Position numbers and translations under genes: made by a program. The notes below the pieces were generated by a model. The model ran no database searches. It was not told the origin of the DNA and was given only the letters and a program-made list of their open reading frames with translations. From contig JACDUA010000048.1 of assembly GCA_013519935.1 (NCBI GenBank), positions 1 to 36,302 of the forward strand: DNA of 36,302 nucleotides. Direction: 5' to 3'. This stretch comes from Ectothiorhodospiraceae bacterium WFHF3C12. GTDB lineage: Bacteria; Pseudomonadota; Gammaproteobacteria; Nitrococcales; Nitrococcaceae. Below, in pieces: positions 15,159 to 24,065 of this stretch. Numbering within the stretch: the stretch's first letter is position 1; each line of letters opens with the position of its first letter.

Positions 15159-15391
15159 CGATCCAGCCCATGGCTCTTGCCGTGCTCGTCGTAGACGAGC
15201 CGGAATCGCCCCTTGATGCCCTCGTGGGTCACCACGCCACGCAGCAACCACGCCGGAAAGCGCACCGTGCGGCCATCATCGGCGGTGACCAGCACGTCCC
15301 GGGCCGAACCGCGATAGTAGCGCAGGTATTCCTCCGCGGGGATGTGGACGCTGAAGGTCACCGCGTAGAGCCGCGGGCCGCCGACGCTCAT
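15149..15391 (-). CDS. DUF2835 family protein
   Basis: An 80-residue protein matching the DUF2835 pattern across its length: IPAEEYLRYYRGSARDVLV, ADDGRTVRFPAWLLR, VTHEGIKGRFRLVYDE and a final hydrophobic/basic end. This family is small, soluble, widespread in gammaproteobacteria and of unknown function. Its final residues and stop are encoded by the right end of a 98-bp repeat. It starts one base after the stop of the EamA transporter gene and is likely co-transcribed downstream of it. Confidence 0.85.
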   Translation of the reverse strand: MSVGGPRLYAVTFSVHIPAEEYLRYYRGSARDVLVTADDGRTVRFPAWLLRGVVTHEGIKGRFRLVYDEHGKSHGLDRLA

Positions 15392-15392
15392 G

Positions 15393-16262
15393 CTACGTCC
15401 TCCGCGGGGCCGCGACGCCCTCGATGACCGCGACGCTCACCACCATGGCGGCGCCGACCATGGTCCTCGGGCCGGGTATCTCCGCCAGCACGATTGCCGC
15501 GGCGACGATGCTGATGACCGGTTGCAGGGACGCCATCAGCCCCGCCGTCTTGGCCGGCAGGTGGCGCATGCTGCCAGCGAACAGGCTGTGCGCCAGCGCC
15601 GTGAAGACCAGCCCCAGCAGGGCGAGGCCGAACCAGGCCGGAACGTCCACGGCTGTTGGCGGCTCCGCCACCAGCACCAGACAAACCACGACCACCAGAA
15701 GCTGGTAGGCCATGGCCTGGCTGCTCGGATGGTGGCTCAGCCAGCGCCGGTGCAGCACGTTGCGCAGCGCGAACATGAACGCCGAGAACAGCCCCCAGAG
15801 CACGCCCTCCAGGACCGCGCTGTCCACACCCGCCGGCGCCGCGATCAGGGCCACACCCGTGAACGCCACCAGCGCCAGGCCAAGGTCCATCAGCCGCAGC
15901 CGCGCGCCGTCGATCAGGGGCTCGATGAGCACGGTCATAACCGGGAACGTGAACGTGGCGGCAATGGCCACGGCGACGGTGGTCAGCTGAATGGCGTGGA
16001 AGTAGCTCGACAGGTGCGCGGCCAACAGGATACCCACGGCCAGCGTGCGCAGGTAGTCGCGTCGGTTCCCTAACCCCAGGCTGCCCTGCCGCCAGGCGAC
16101 GAAGGCCAGCAAACCGAGGGCGCCGAAGGCGCAGCGGTAGAAGATGATACTGATGGCGTCCAGCGGAATGAGCTTGGCGAACAGCGGCACCAGGCCCAGC
16201 AGGAAAACGGCCGCCATGAGCTCGGCCAGGTTGCGCCCGGCCGGCGATAGTGTCCTGTACAT
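15393..16262 (-). CDS. EamA/DMT-superfamily transporter
   Basis: A 289-residue integral membrane protein with about ten helices in two EamA repeats, typical of drug/metabolite transporters (for example LMAAVFLLGLVPLFAKLI at about 15-32, TFTFPVMTVLIEPLI in repeat 1 and PAKTAGLMASLQPVISIV in repeat 2). The motif PV.....EPLI/ LQPVISIVAA fits the family. Substrate cannot be told from sequence. The ATG at 16262 is used; there is no strong ribosome-binding site, so an internal start is possible. It is followed at once by the DUF2835 gene. Confidence 0.88.
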   Translation of the reverse strand: MYRTLSPAGRNLAELMAAVFLLGLVPLFAKLIPLDAISIIFYRCAFGALGLLAFVAWRQGSLGLGNRRDYLRTLAVGILLAAHLSSYFHAIQLTTVAVAIAATFTFPVMTVLIEPLIDGARLRLMDLGLALVAFTGVALIAAPAGVDSAVLEGVLWGLFSAFMFALRNVLHRRWLSHHPSSQAMAYQLLVVVVCLVLVAEPPTAVDVPAWFGLALLGLVFTALAHSLFAGSMRHLPAKTAGLMASLQPVISIVAAAIVLAEIPGPRTMVGAAMVVSVAVIEGVAAPRRT

Positions 16263-16333
16263 AGGCCCTCAGGCATTGCCGGGCGCGGACGCCGCCGGTC
16301 ACGGCGCCCCCCTTCACCCCGGCACGTCCGACG

Positions 16334-18136
16334 TCAGTCGTGCCGTTCCTTGACGTAGCTGCCCGGTGCATCCTCGATGGGCTGGTATTTCTTGCTGCCG
16401 ACGGGCCGGGCCTCCACTTTGGCCCCGCCCTTGTTCGCCAGCCAGCGGTGCCAGTCCGGCCACCAGGAGCCTTCATGGCGTTCGGCATTCTCGAACCAGT
16501 CGTCCGGATTCGCCGGCAGCTTCCCGGCCTTCGGGTTGGTCCAGTAGCAGTACTTGTTCTTCTGCGGCGGATTGACGATGCCCGCGATATGGCCCGACCC
16601 GCCCAGGGTGAAGCGTACATTGCTGTTGAGCAGGCGCGCGCCCTCGTAAGTGGCCTTCCAGGGGGCGATATGGTCGCGCTCCGTGGAGATGTAGTAGGCC
16701 GGCGCGGTCACCTTGGACAGGTCGATGGGCACACCGTTGAGCTCGATGGCGCCGGGCTCGCGGAGCTTGTTCTTCTGGTACATGTTGCGCAGGTAGAACG
16801 AATGCATCCTGCGCGGCAGATTCGTGGAGTCCTGGTTCCAGTAGAGCAGGTCGAACGGGAACGGGTCCTCGCCGTGGAGGTAGTTGTTCACGAAGAAGGA
16901 CCATATCAGGTCATTGTCGCGCAGCATGTTCATGGCGGTGGCCATCTGGCTGCCCTTGAGCACGCCGCGCTCGTCCATCTGCCGCTCCAGCACGCCGAGC
17001 TGTTCCTCGTCGATGAACAGCTCCAGGTCACCCGGGCTGTCGAAGTCCAGCAGCGAGACGAAGAACGTGCCGCTGTGCGGGCGCTTGTCGCCCTGGCTGG
17101 CGCAGTAGGCCAGGGTGCAGCCCAGCAGTGTCCCACCCAGGCAATAGCCGACCATGTTGATCTCGGACTCGCCGGTGATCTCCTCGACGACGTCCATGGC
17201 CGCCAGCGGGCCTTCGAGCATGTAATCGTCGAAACCCTTCTCGGCCAGCTCGGGGGTGGGGTTGCGCCAGGAAATGACGAACACCGTGTGACCCTGCTCC
17301 ACGAGGCCCCGGATAACGGAGTTCCCCGGTTTGAGGTCGAGAATGTAGTACTTGTTGATCCACGGCGGCGTGATCAGGATGGGCCGCTTGTGGACCTTCT
17401 CCGTCGCCGGCTCGTACTGGATGAGCTGCATCAGGTCGTTCTGATAGACCACCTTGCCGGGGGTCACGGCCAGGTCCTTGCCCACCGTGTACGCCTCCGG
17501 GTGGGTCATGCGGATCTTCAGTTCGCCGTTGCCCTGCTCCAGATCCTCCAGCAGCTTCTGCAGCCCATTGAGCAGGTTCTGTCCACCGGTCTCCATGGTC
17601 TTCTGCAGCACTTCCGGATTGGTGGCCACGAAGTTCGATGGGGACAGGGCATTGACGAACTGCCGGGTGTAGAAGTCCACCTTGCGGGCTTCCTTCTCGT
17701 CCAGCCCCTCCACGGAACGGACGGTGTTATGGACGTAGTCCGCCGTGAGCAGGTAGGACTGCTTGATGAAGTCGAACAGCGGGTTGGCCTCCCAGGCCTC
17801 GTCCTTGAAGCGCTTGTCCGACGGATCCGCCCTGACCACCGGCTCGGTCTCCATACCCATCATGCGCATGGCGCTGTTCTGCATCACCTGCATGTAATCC
17901 TGCCAGTAGGACATCTGCGCCTGGACGAGGCCAACCGGGTCGTTGAGCAGGCGGCCGTACATGTCCTGGAACAGGCGGCTCATGTGGAGGGAGTCGTCCA
18001 TGGAGATGTTTTCCATGGACTGCTGGCGCTCGAGGAAATCCTGCACCAACTTCTGGCTCTGCGCCGTGATCTCCATCAGCGAGCGCGAGAGCTCGGCGGG
18101 ATCATAATTCTGCGCCTGGTTGTCCGATTCGCTCAT
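16334..18136 (-). CDS. phaC: Class I polyhydroxyalkanoate synthase
   Basis: A canonical class I PHA synthase of 600 residues that polymerises 3-hydroxyacyl-CoA at the granule surface. The start is the ATG at 18136, with GGAG seven bases upstream; the longer open frame upstream is not protein-like. Catalytic residues are Cys332 in GYCLGG, Asp488 in ERDHIAPW and His516 in GSGHIAG. The N-terminal domain has FVNALSPSNFVATNPEVL, and the C-terminus has NPPQKNK, EGSWWPDW and APGSYV, all standard. No phaA, phaB, phasin or regulator gene is adjacent. It coexists with a divergent paralogue at 3376-5136, about 11 kb away. Confidence 0.97.
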   Translation of the reverse strand: MSESDNQAQNYDPAELSRSLMEITAQSQKLVQDFLERQQSMENISMDDSLHMSRLFQDMYGRLLNDPVGLVQAQMSYWQDYMQVMQNSAMRMMGMETEPVVRADPSDKRFKDEAWEANPLFDFIKQSYLLTADYVHNTVRSVEGLDEKEARKVDFYTRQFVNALSPSNFVATNPEVLQKTMETGGQNLLNGLQKLLEDLEQGNGELKIRMTHPEAYTVGKDLAVTPGKVVYQNDLMQLIQYEPATEKVHKRPILITPPWINKYYILDLKPGNSVIRGLVEQGHTVFVISWRNPTPELAEKGFDDYMLEGPLAAMDVVEEITGESEINMVGYCLGGTLLGCTLAYCASQGDKRPHSGTFFVSLLDFDSPGDLELFIDEEQLGVLERQMDERGVLKGSQMATAMNMLRDNDLIWSFFVNNYLHGEDPFPFDLLYWNQDSTNLPRRMHSFYLRNMYQKNKLREPGAIELNGVPIDLSKVTAPAYYISTERDHIAPWKATYEGARLLNSNVRFTLGGSGHIAGIVNPPQKNKYCYWTNPKAGKLPANPDDWFENAERHEGSWWPDWHRWLANKGGAKVEARPVGSKKYQPIEDAPGSYVKERHD

Positions 18137-18339
18137 CGCTCTCCACCTCGCGTTGTTCATTCTCGTAGAGTGATCGACAGGCTTTCTGTGGATCCTGTGC
18201 TTATTCCTTGTGATGGGGACGGCCACGGCCGAAATCGATGCCGGGCGGGCGCCCGCGCGCGGCCGGGCCATGCCCTTCCGGTTTTGCATCGAGCATACTG
18301 CATGGCCAGATTCAGCCACAACAGAGCCCCGAATTGAGC

Positions 18340-19149
18340 ATGGGAAACGACGAAACCGGCGGTGAATGCCTGCTCGGCGTTCTGGACGCCGGGCATGCCG
18401 GTTCGCCCTCCGCCCGCGAGCTGGCCGACCGGATGGGCCTGCCATTGCTGCTGGAACGACCCAACGTGGCCGGGCTGATGCTGCACTTCGGCCGCGAGGG
18501 GCTGAGCCTGATCGACACCGCCGCCCGCGGGCCCGGACCGGTGCGCGTGGACTTTGCCGAGCGCCGGCTCCAGCACCGGTTGCGCCATGCCACCCCGTCC
18601 CGCGAGGCGCTGGCGCGCGCCGTGGGCCTTCCAGGACAGCCGGGCCTCCAGGTGCTGGACACTACTGGCGGCCTGGGCATGGACGCCTTCGTGCTGGCCG
18701 GCCTGGGCGCTCACGTGAGCGTTCTGGAGCGCCATCCCGTGATATACGAGCTGCTGCGGGACGGTCTGAGACGCGCGCTCTCCGACCCGCGCACCGCCGA
18801 AGCCGCCGCTCGCATCGCGCTGCTCCGCCGCGACGCGCGGGCGCACTTCGCCGAGCTCGAGAAACCGCCGGAAGCCCTATACCTGGACCCCATGTATCCC
18901 GCCGGCACCAAGGGCGGCGAAGTCAAGAAAGGCATGCGCAGCCTGCAGCGGTTGCTGGGCCCGGATGCTGCTGAGGAGAGCCTGTTCGAGGCCGCCTGGA
19001 GCTGCCGGCCCCGGCGCCTGGTCATCAAGCGCCCACGCCGCGCCGGCGTATACCGCCCCGGTCAACGCAAGTTCGCCCTGGAAGGCCGCCACACCCGGTT
19101 CGACGTCTACCTCGTAGCGGAAGCCAGTGCCGCCTCCGACACCACCTGA
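18340..19149 (+). CDS. rsmJ: 16S rRNA (guanine1516-N2)-methyltransferase RsmJ
   Basis: A 269-residue class I methyltransferase, matching RsmJ in length and order. The SAM-binding motif VLDTTGGLGMDAFVLAGLG (about 106-124) is followed by VSVLERHPVIYELL, and the catalytic-type motif YLDPMYP is near 187-193. The ATG at 18340 is chosen because RsmJ similarity starts soon after. Its C-terminal coding end overlaps by 43 bases with the end of the convergent GGDEF gene. RsmJ methylates G1516 of 16S rRNA. Confidence 0.95.
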   Translation: MGNDETGGECLLGVLDAGHAGSPSARELADRMGLPLLLERPNVAGLMLHFGREGLSLIDTAARGPGPVRVDFAERRLQHRLRHATPSREALARAVGLPGQPGLQVLDTTGGLGMDAFVLAGLGAHVSVLERHPVIYELLRDGLRRALSDPRTAEAAARIALLRRDARAHFAELEKPPEALYLDPMYPAGTKGGEVKKGMRSLQRLLGPDAAEESLFEAAWSCRPRRLVIKRPRRAGVYRPGQRKFALEGRHTRFDVYLVAEASAASDTT

Positions 19150-20687
19150 TTGCGACCCAGGCGCTTGGCTTCGTAGAGCGCCATGTCCGCCCGCCGCAGC
19201 AAGGCGGCAACGTCGTCGTCTCCGCCCCGGACCACCACCCCTATGCTGACGGTCAGCCCCAACGGCGTGGACTCCACGGCGATGGGCGCGGCGTTGACCG
19301 CCGCACGCAGCCGCTCGGCGAGAGTGGCCGCGTCATCCAGCGTCGTCTCCGGTAGCAGCGCGGCAAACTCCTCGCCCCCGATGCGACCCAGAAGGTCATT
19401 GGCGCGCAGATTGGCGGTGAGGACGTCCACCAGCTCCCGCAGCACCAGATCCCCGGCCGAGTGGCCGTAGGTGTCGTTGATGGCCTTGAAGTGGTCCAGA
19501 TCGATCATCAGCAGGGCGAAGGTGTGGCCGTAGCGCAGGCTGCGCTCGCGTTCCCGTTCCAGCGCATCCAGAAATGAGCGGCGGTTGCTGATCCCGGTCA
19601 GCGCGTCGGTCGCGGCCAGATGCTCCAATTCCGTCTCGCGCATCTTTGCCGGGGTGATGTCGCTGAAACTGCTGACCAGCGCCTCCTCGCCCTCGTATTC
19701 CATCAGGCTGGAGGAGGTGAGCGCCCAGAACGTCTCACCGTTGGCCCGGCGCATGCGCAGCTCGCGATTGCGCACGACCTCCTCGGCGAGGACGGCGTTC
19801 AGAAACGTCTTCCGGTCCTGCGGCGTCGGGTAGAAGGCGCTTGCCAGCGGCAGCGTGTCGATGCGGCCCTCGAACTGGAACAGCTCCCGGGCAAACTGAT
19901 TGAGAAACAGCACACGTCCGTCCTGGACGCTGGTGACCACGATCGGTATGGGTGCGGCGCCGAGCACGGCCCGGAGGCGGTCGCGCCCCCGGGTGAGGGT
20001 CTCGATCCGTTCCTCGCTCGCGTACTGGCGGCCGAAAAGCCCGAGCATGAAATGCCGGGTCTGGCGCGAGAGCACCAGCAGGAAGCCACCGTATAGCACC
20101 ACCAGTCCCGCCGCGGCGACACCCAGCGGATCGCCCTGACGCAGCAGCGCAAACGCGGTCAGCCCCATTGCCGGCACGACGAACACGCTGACCACCAGCG
20201 TAACGCCGCCGAAGGCGGCACAGACCGAACCGGCAAGCGCGGCCACGAGCAACAACAGGATGGCATCCAGGGCCGCCGACACCGTCCCCAGCAGGTCCAC
20301 GACGGTCATGCCCCAGGCGATACCCTGCCCCACGACGGCGAGAATCAGCACAAGGATCAGCGCATCGATGTGTTCGGGCTCCCGGGTACGCCTCCTGCGA
20401 ACGACAGCGTAGCCGGCGACCTCAACCGCACCCGCCGTCAGCGCGAGATAGGGCCAGGGCGTGCCGTACCCGGCACCACCCCAGAGAAGGAGCGCGATCA
20501 GAATGACCGCTGCGACGAAACCCAGCAGGCCGGAGAGCGGCAGCGGCGGATCGAAGAAGCTCGAGGCGAGATAAGGGCGGGCAACGGCGGGGAACCGGGC
20601 CAGCCCCAGGAGCCAGGCCAATGCGGCGCGCGTGGCTGTCGTATCTTCGTTGCGGGCGGGATCTTTGCTGTCGGGCCCATCGCGCAC
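19107..20687 (-). CDS. Membrane-bound PAS-GGDEF diguanylate cyclase
   Basis: A 526-residue diguanylate cyclase (cyclic di-GMP synthase) with six or so N-terminal membrane helices (to about residue 210), a PAS domain (about 240-350, IPIVVTSVQDGRVLFLNQFA), a short linker helix and a GGDEF domain with an intact GGEEF motif near residue 433. An inhibitory I-site RAND lies five residues before it (RxxD), so product feedback inhibition is likely. The chosen start is a GTG at 20687 with GGGGGAG five bases upstream; a longer frame back to 20780 lacks such a site. The 3' end overlaps convergent rsmJ by 43 bases. The PAS ligand cannot be told. Confidence 0.88.
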   Translation of the reverse strand: MRDGPDSKDPARNEDTTATRAALAWLLGLARFPAVARPYLASSFFDPPLPLSGLLGFVAAVILIALLLWGGAGYGTPWPYLALTAGAVEVAGYAVVRRRRTREPEHIDALILVLILAVVGQGIAWGMTVVDLLGTVSAALDAILLLLVAALAGSVCAAFGGVTLVVSVFVVPAMGLTAFALLRQGDPLGVAAAGLVVLYGGFLLVLSRQTRHFMLGLFGRQYASEERIETLTRGRDRLRAVLGAAPIPIVVTSVQDGRVLFLNQFARELFQFEGRIDTLPLASAFYPTPQDRKTFLNAVLAEEVVRNRELRMRRANGETFWALTSSSLMEYEGEEALVSSFSDITPAKMRETELEHLAATDALTGISNRRSFLDALERERERSLRYGHTFALLMIDLDHFKAINDTYGHSAGDLVLRELVDVLTANLRANDLLGRIGGEEFAALLPETTLDDAATLAERLRAAVNAAPIAVESTPLGLTVSIGVVVRGGDDDVAALLRRADMALYEAKRLGRNQVVSEAALASATR

Positions 20688-20819
20688 GCACGCTCCCCCC
20701 CCCGAGGCCCGCCCTGACGGGGCCGGCCCCCTGACGTGGCAATCGTCTTCAGTATAGAAAGCCCTTGCGACCCCGGCCATTAACCGGACCAGGGCTCGCG
20801 CAAGCCGCTCGGCGTGCCG

Positions 20820-21485
20820 CTACGCCTCCAGGGCGTCCACCAGCGATGGTGAGTCGTTGGCGGGACTGCTGACCGCCCGACTGACCGGATAGAGCGTAAG
20901 AAGTCCGGGATCGCAGGGTTGGAGCAGGGCCTGAAGCGCCTCGGCGTCGAAGTGCCGCGGGTCCAGCCACTGGTCCCAGTGGGATTCATCCAGGATTACC
21001 GGCATGCGGTCGTGAAGCGGCCGGACCGCGTCATTGGCGGCAGTGGTTATGATGGCGCAGGTCTCCAGCGTGCCCTCCGGGCCGCGCCAGCGGTCCGCGA
21101 CGCCGGCAAACCACATGGGCCGTCCGTCGCTGCGGGTGATGAAGTAGGGCTGCTTGCCGGCTTCCGTCCTGCGCCACTCGTAGAAGCCGTCGGCCGGAAT
21201 CAGGGTGCGGCCGCCGCGGAACGCCGCGCGGAAGACACCGTTGGTGTCCACCGTCTCGGCGCGGGCATTGATGGGGTGGAGCTTGCGCGCGTCCTTCGCC
21301 CATCGCGGCACCAGCCCCCACTGCAGGGGCTCCAACACGCGCTGGCCGTCGCGCTCACGGGCATTGAGTATGGGTTGGCTGGGGGCGACGTTGTAGCTCG
21401 GCCCGGGATCCGGTACCGGCAGCAGTGCGCCGACCAGCCGGGTGAGCTCGGCGGCATTGGTATGGCGTACGAATCGCCCGCACAC
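20820..21485 (-). CDS. SRAP-domain abasic-site protein (YedK/HMCES-like)
   Basis: A 221-residue SRAP protein. The best start is the GTG at 21485: it immediately precedes the Cys codon, giving Met-Cys-Gly-Arg-Phe, and has GGAGG five bases upstream. The cysteine after Met removal is the residue that forms a covalent bond with abasic sites in ssDNA. Other family motifs are SYNVAPSQPI, WGLVPRWAKD, NARAET, IPADGFYEW (with the catalytic Glu) and HDRMPVIL (with the conserved His). It has been proposed to protect abasic sites at replication forks. A longer TTG frame to 21548 would hide the N-terminal Cys and is rejected. Confidence 0.94.
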   Translation of the reverse strand: MCGRFVRHTNAAELTRLVGALLPVPDPGPSYNVAPSQPILNARERDGQRVLEPLQWGLVPRWAKDARKLHPINARAETVDTNGVFRAAFRGGRTLIPADGFYEWRRTEAGKQPYFITRSDGRPMWFAGVADRWRGPEGTLETCAIITTAANDAVRPLHDRMPVILDESHWDQWLDPRHFDAEALQALLQPCDPGLLTLYPVSRAVSSPANDSPSLVDALEA

Positions 21486-21601
21486 GGTGACCTCCGCTGC
21501 TCGCTGTCTGTTCCGGAGAGGAGATTGGGGCAGTGCCGGCCCCGCCAAAGCCCGGCGGCCGGCCGGTACGCATCTCCCGGCAATCGGCGACGCCAGGCGG
21601 G

Positions 21602-23878
21602 CTAGGGCCGTCCCACCGCCGTACCGATATCACGGTGCGAGTCCAGCGCGAGCGCCAGCAGCGATTCGGCGGGCATGGGCCGTCCATAGAGGAAACCCTG
21701 CAGGCGCTGGCACCCCGCCCTGGACAGGAACATGGCCTGCTCCGGGCGCTCGACGCCCTCGGCAACCACCGTCAGACCGAACTGCTCGGCGATGGTCAAC
21801 ACGCTGCGCACCAGGGCCACGCTGGAGCCTTCCTCCGGCAGATCGCGGCAGAACGCGCGGTCGATCTTCAGCCCGTCCACCGGCAGGAAGCGCAGGTAGG
21901 CCAGCGACGAATACCCCGTGCCGAAATCGTCGATGACCACTGACATGCCCCGCGCCTTGAGCGCGCTGACCAGTCCCGGCATGGCATCGGTATCCCGCAT
22001 CATGCCGCTCTCGGTCAGCTCCAGGATGACGCGCTCGGTCGAAAGGCCGGCACCCTGGATGATGGCCTCCAGCTCCTCGGGCAGATCCGGGGCCGCCAGC
22101 TGCCGCGCGGAGATGTTCACGGAGGCCGTGATGGCCGGCCCGCCGAGCCGCTCCAGCTCCACCAGGTCGTGACAGGTCTGGCGCAGAATCTCCTCGGCGA
22201 GCAGGCTGATCATCTCGCTTCGTTCGGCCACGTCGATGAACTCCTGAGGCCCGAGCAGCCCCCGCTCCGGATGCCGCCAGCGGGCAAGGGCCTCCACCGA
22301 ACACAGCGCGCCGGTCCGGGCGTCCACGATGGGCTGGTAGTAGGGCACGATCTCGCCATGGAGCAATGCCTGGCGCAGCTCGGAGGAGACCTGCACGAAC
22401 CGCCTCGCCCACTGATCCTGACCCTGGGCGAAGAACTGGAACCCTTCGCGGGCGTTGTCCTTGGCGTTGGCGAGCGCAGTCTCCGCGGCCTGCAACAGGG
22501 TCTCCGCCGTGTCCCCGTCGGACGGGAAACTGCTGGCGCCAATGGTTACGGTGACATTGATGGAGTGACCGTCCACCTCGATGGGCACGCGGAACAGCTC
22601 CAGGATGCGCTGGGCGGTCAGAGCGGCCGCCGAGGCCGTGTGGTCGGCCCCCAGCAGAATCAGGAAGGAATCGCCGGTGTGGCGCGCGACGAGATCATCC
22701 TCCTCGACGATGCCGGACAGTCTTCCGGCCACCTCACTGAGCACCGCGTCCGCCCGCTGCAGGCCCAGGGACTCGTTGATGGCCCGGAAGTGATCCGGAT
22801 CCACCAGCATCACCACCAGCGGGCTGCGATCGTGCCCCATCGCGGCGATGCGCTCGTCCACCTGGCGTTCGAAGCTCACGCGGTTCGGCAGACCGGTGAG
22901 CTGGCAGTAATCGCTCAGCGCTTCCAGCCGCTGCTGGATTTCCGTCAGCGGCGTGACATCGGAGAAGACGGCGACATAGGCGGCCTCGGGCGAGTCCTGC
23001 TGGCTTACCGCCACCAGCCGGCCTCTAAGACGAAGCGGCTGGCCCGAGGCGTGGCTCGAATCGACTTCGCCGGCCCAGTAACCCTTGCGCCGCATCTCCT
23101 CCAGCACCGCGGCGAACTGAACCTCGTCGCGGGCCAGATATTCGTACAGCGGTGGATGGTGACCGATTACCTCGGCCATGCGCCGGCCGGTCACCCGCTC
23201 GAAACCCTCGTTGACGTAAAGCACCCGCCAGTCGGCATCCAGGACGGCCAGTCCGTCCGCCGTGTGCCGCAGTGCCAGTGCCGCAAGGCTCTGCTGCGCG
23301 CGCGCCCACCATTGCTCGGTGACGTCCCGCACCACCATGGCCGTGCGTACCTCGCCGGAGCTCTCGGCAAACACCGTGCTGGCGATCTCCACGCGAACGC
23401 GCTCGCCATCCGGCCGGTTGGCCCAAAGCGTGCCCCGTACGGAGCCGTCCCGGGACCGGCGCTCGAGCATGCTGGCGAGCTCGGGATCGTTGCGGTCGAA
23501 AAGACCGTCGCGGCCAACCGCGCGCAACTCGTCCAGGGACCGGCCGAGAATACGACAGGCCGAGGCGTTCGCCTCCAGGATACGACCGTCCGGCGCCGTC
23601 AGCAGCAGGCCGTCCATGCTGTGCTCCAGCAATTGCCGGAAGCGGCCCTGCTGGCGTTCGTGCTCGCTGACCAGGCGGTCGAGGAAACGGTAGACCAGGG
23701 GCGAGGTGCCCAGTACCAGCAGATAGCTCAGCGTCAGACGCTCGCCGGCGTCGAACATTTCCGCCGCCGGAAGCAGGTCGAACAGGCCCAGGGCGGATAA
23801 CGCAATCAGGCCACAGACCGCGTAAAGCACGGATCCGTGACGGGCGACGGTTAACCGCCGGGATACAGGTGTATTCAT
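21602..23878 (-). CDS. Membrane-anchored PAS-PAS-GGDEF(degenerate)-EAL protein
   Basis: A 758-residue cyclic di-GMP protein. Two membrane helices lie near 18-36 and 47-68. Two PAS domains follow (about 80-190 and 200-320), then a GGDEF domain whose motif reads TGDSF instead of GGDEF, so cyclase activity is unlikely. The EAL domain is intact: SVEALARWRHPERG, NISARQLA, LELTESGMM, DDFGTGYSSLAYL, LKIDRAFCRDL, VAEGVERPEQ and QGFLYGRPMP. It should therefore be a phosphodiesterase, with the degenerate domain perhaps a GTP-binding regulatory part. The start ATG is at 23878. Its neighbours are an SRAP gene and a cation antiporter, unrelated in function. Confidence 0.92.
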   Translation of the reverse strand: MNTPVSRRLTVARHGSVLYAVCGLIALSALGLFDLLPAAEMFDAGERLTLSYLLVLGTSPLVYRFLDRLVSEHERQQGRFRQLLEHSMDGLLLTAPDGRILEANASACRILGRSLDELRAVGRDGLFDRNDPELASMLERRSRDGSVRGTLWANRPDGERVRVEIASTVFAESSGEVRTAMVVRDVTEQWWARAQQSLAALALRHTADGLAVLDADWRVLYVNEGFERVTGRRMAEVIGHHPPLYEYLARDEVQFAAVLEEMRRKGYWAGEVDSSHASGQPLRLRGRLVAVSQQDSPEAAYVAVFSDVTPLTEIQQRLEALSDYCQLTGLPNRVSFERQVDERIAAMGHDRSPLVVMLVDPDHFRAINESLGLQRADAVLSEVAGRLSGIVEEDDLVARHTGDSFLILLGADHTASAAALTAQRILELFRVPIEVDGHSINVTVTIGASSFPSDGDTAETLLQAAETALANAKDNAREGFQFFAQGQDQWARRFVQVSSELRQALLHGEIVPYYQPIVDARTGALCSVEALARWRHPERGLLGPQEFIDVAERSEMISLLAEEILRQTCHDLVELERLGGPAITASVNISARQLAAPDLPEELEAIIQGAGLSTERVILELTESGMMRDTDAMPGLVSALKARGMSVVIDDFGTGYSSLAYLRFLPVDGLKIDRAFCRDLPEEGSSVALVRSVLTIAEQFGLTVVAEGVERPEQAMFLSRAGCQRLQGFLYGRPMPAESLLALALDSHRDIGTAVGRP

Positions 23879-24065
23879 TCATCCCCCCGCGACCCGTCCC
23901 CTCCCTGGCAGAACTCGGTACTTTCATAGCGTCGCGATTGTTATATGCGTGGCGTCATTTCACAGGATTCGGCGATCGGCCGTGCCGTCACTCGTCACAG
24001 AATGGGAAATCGCTCACAATTTCATGGCCAGTCGGCAATGAGCCGGGCGGCCCGGACGCCGCCGT

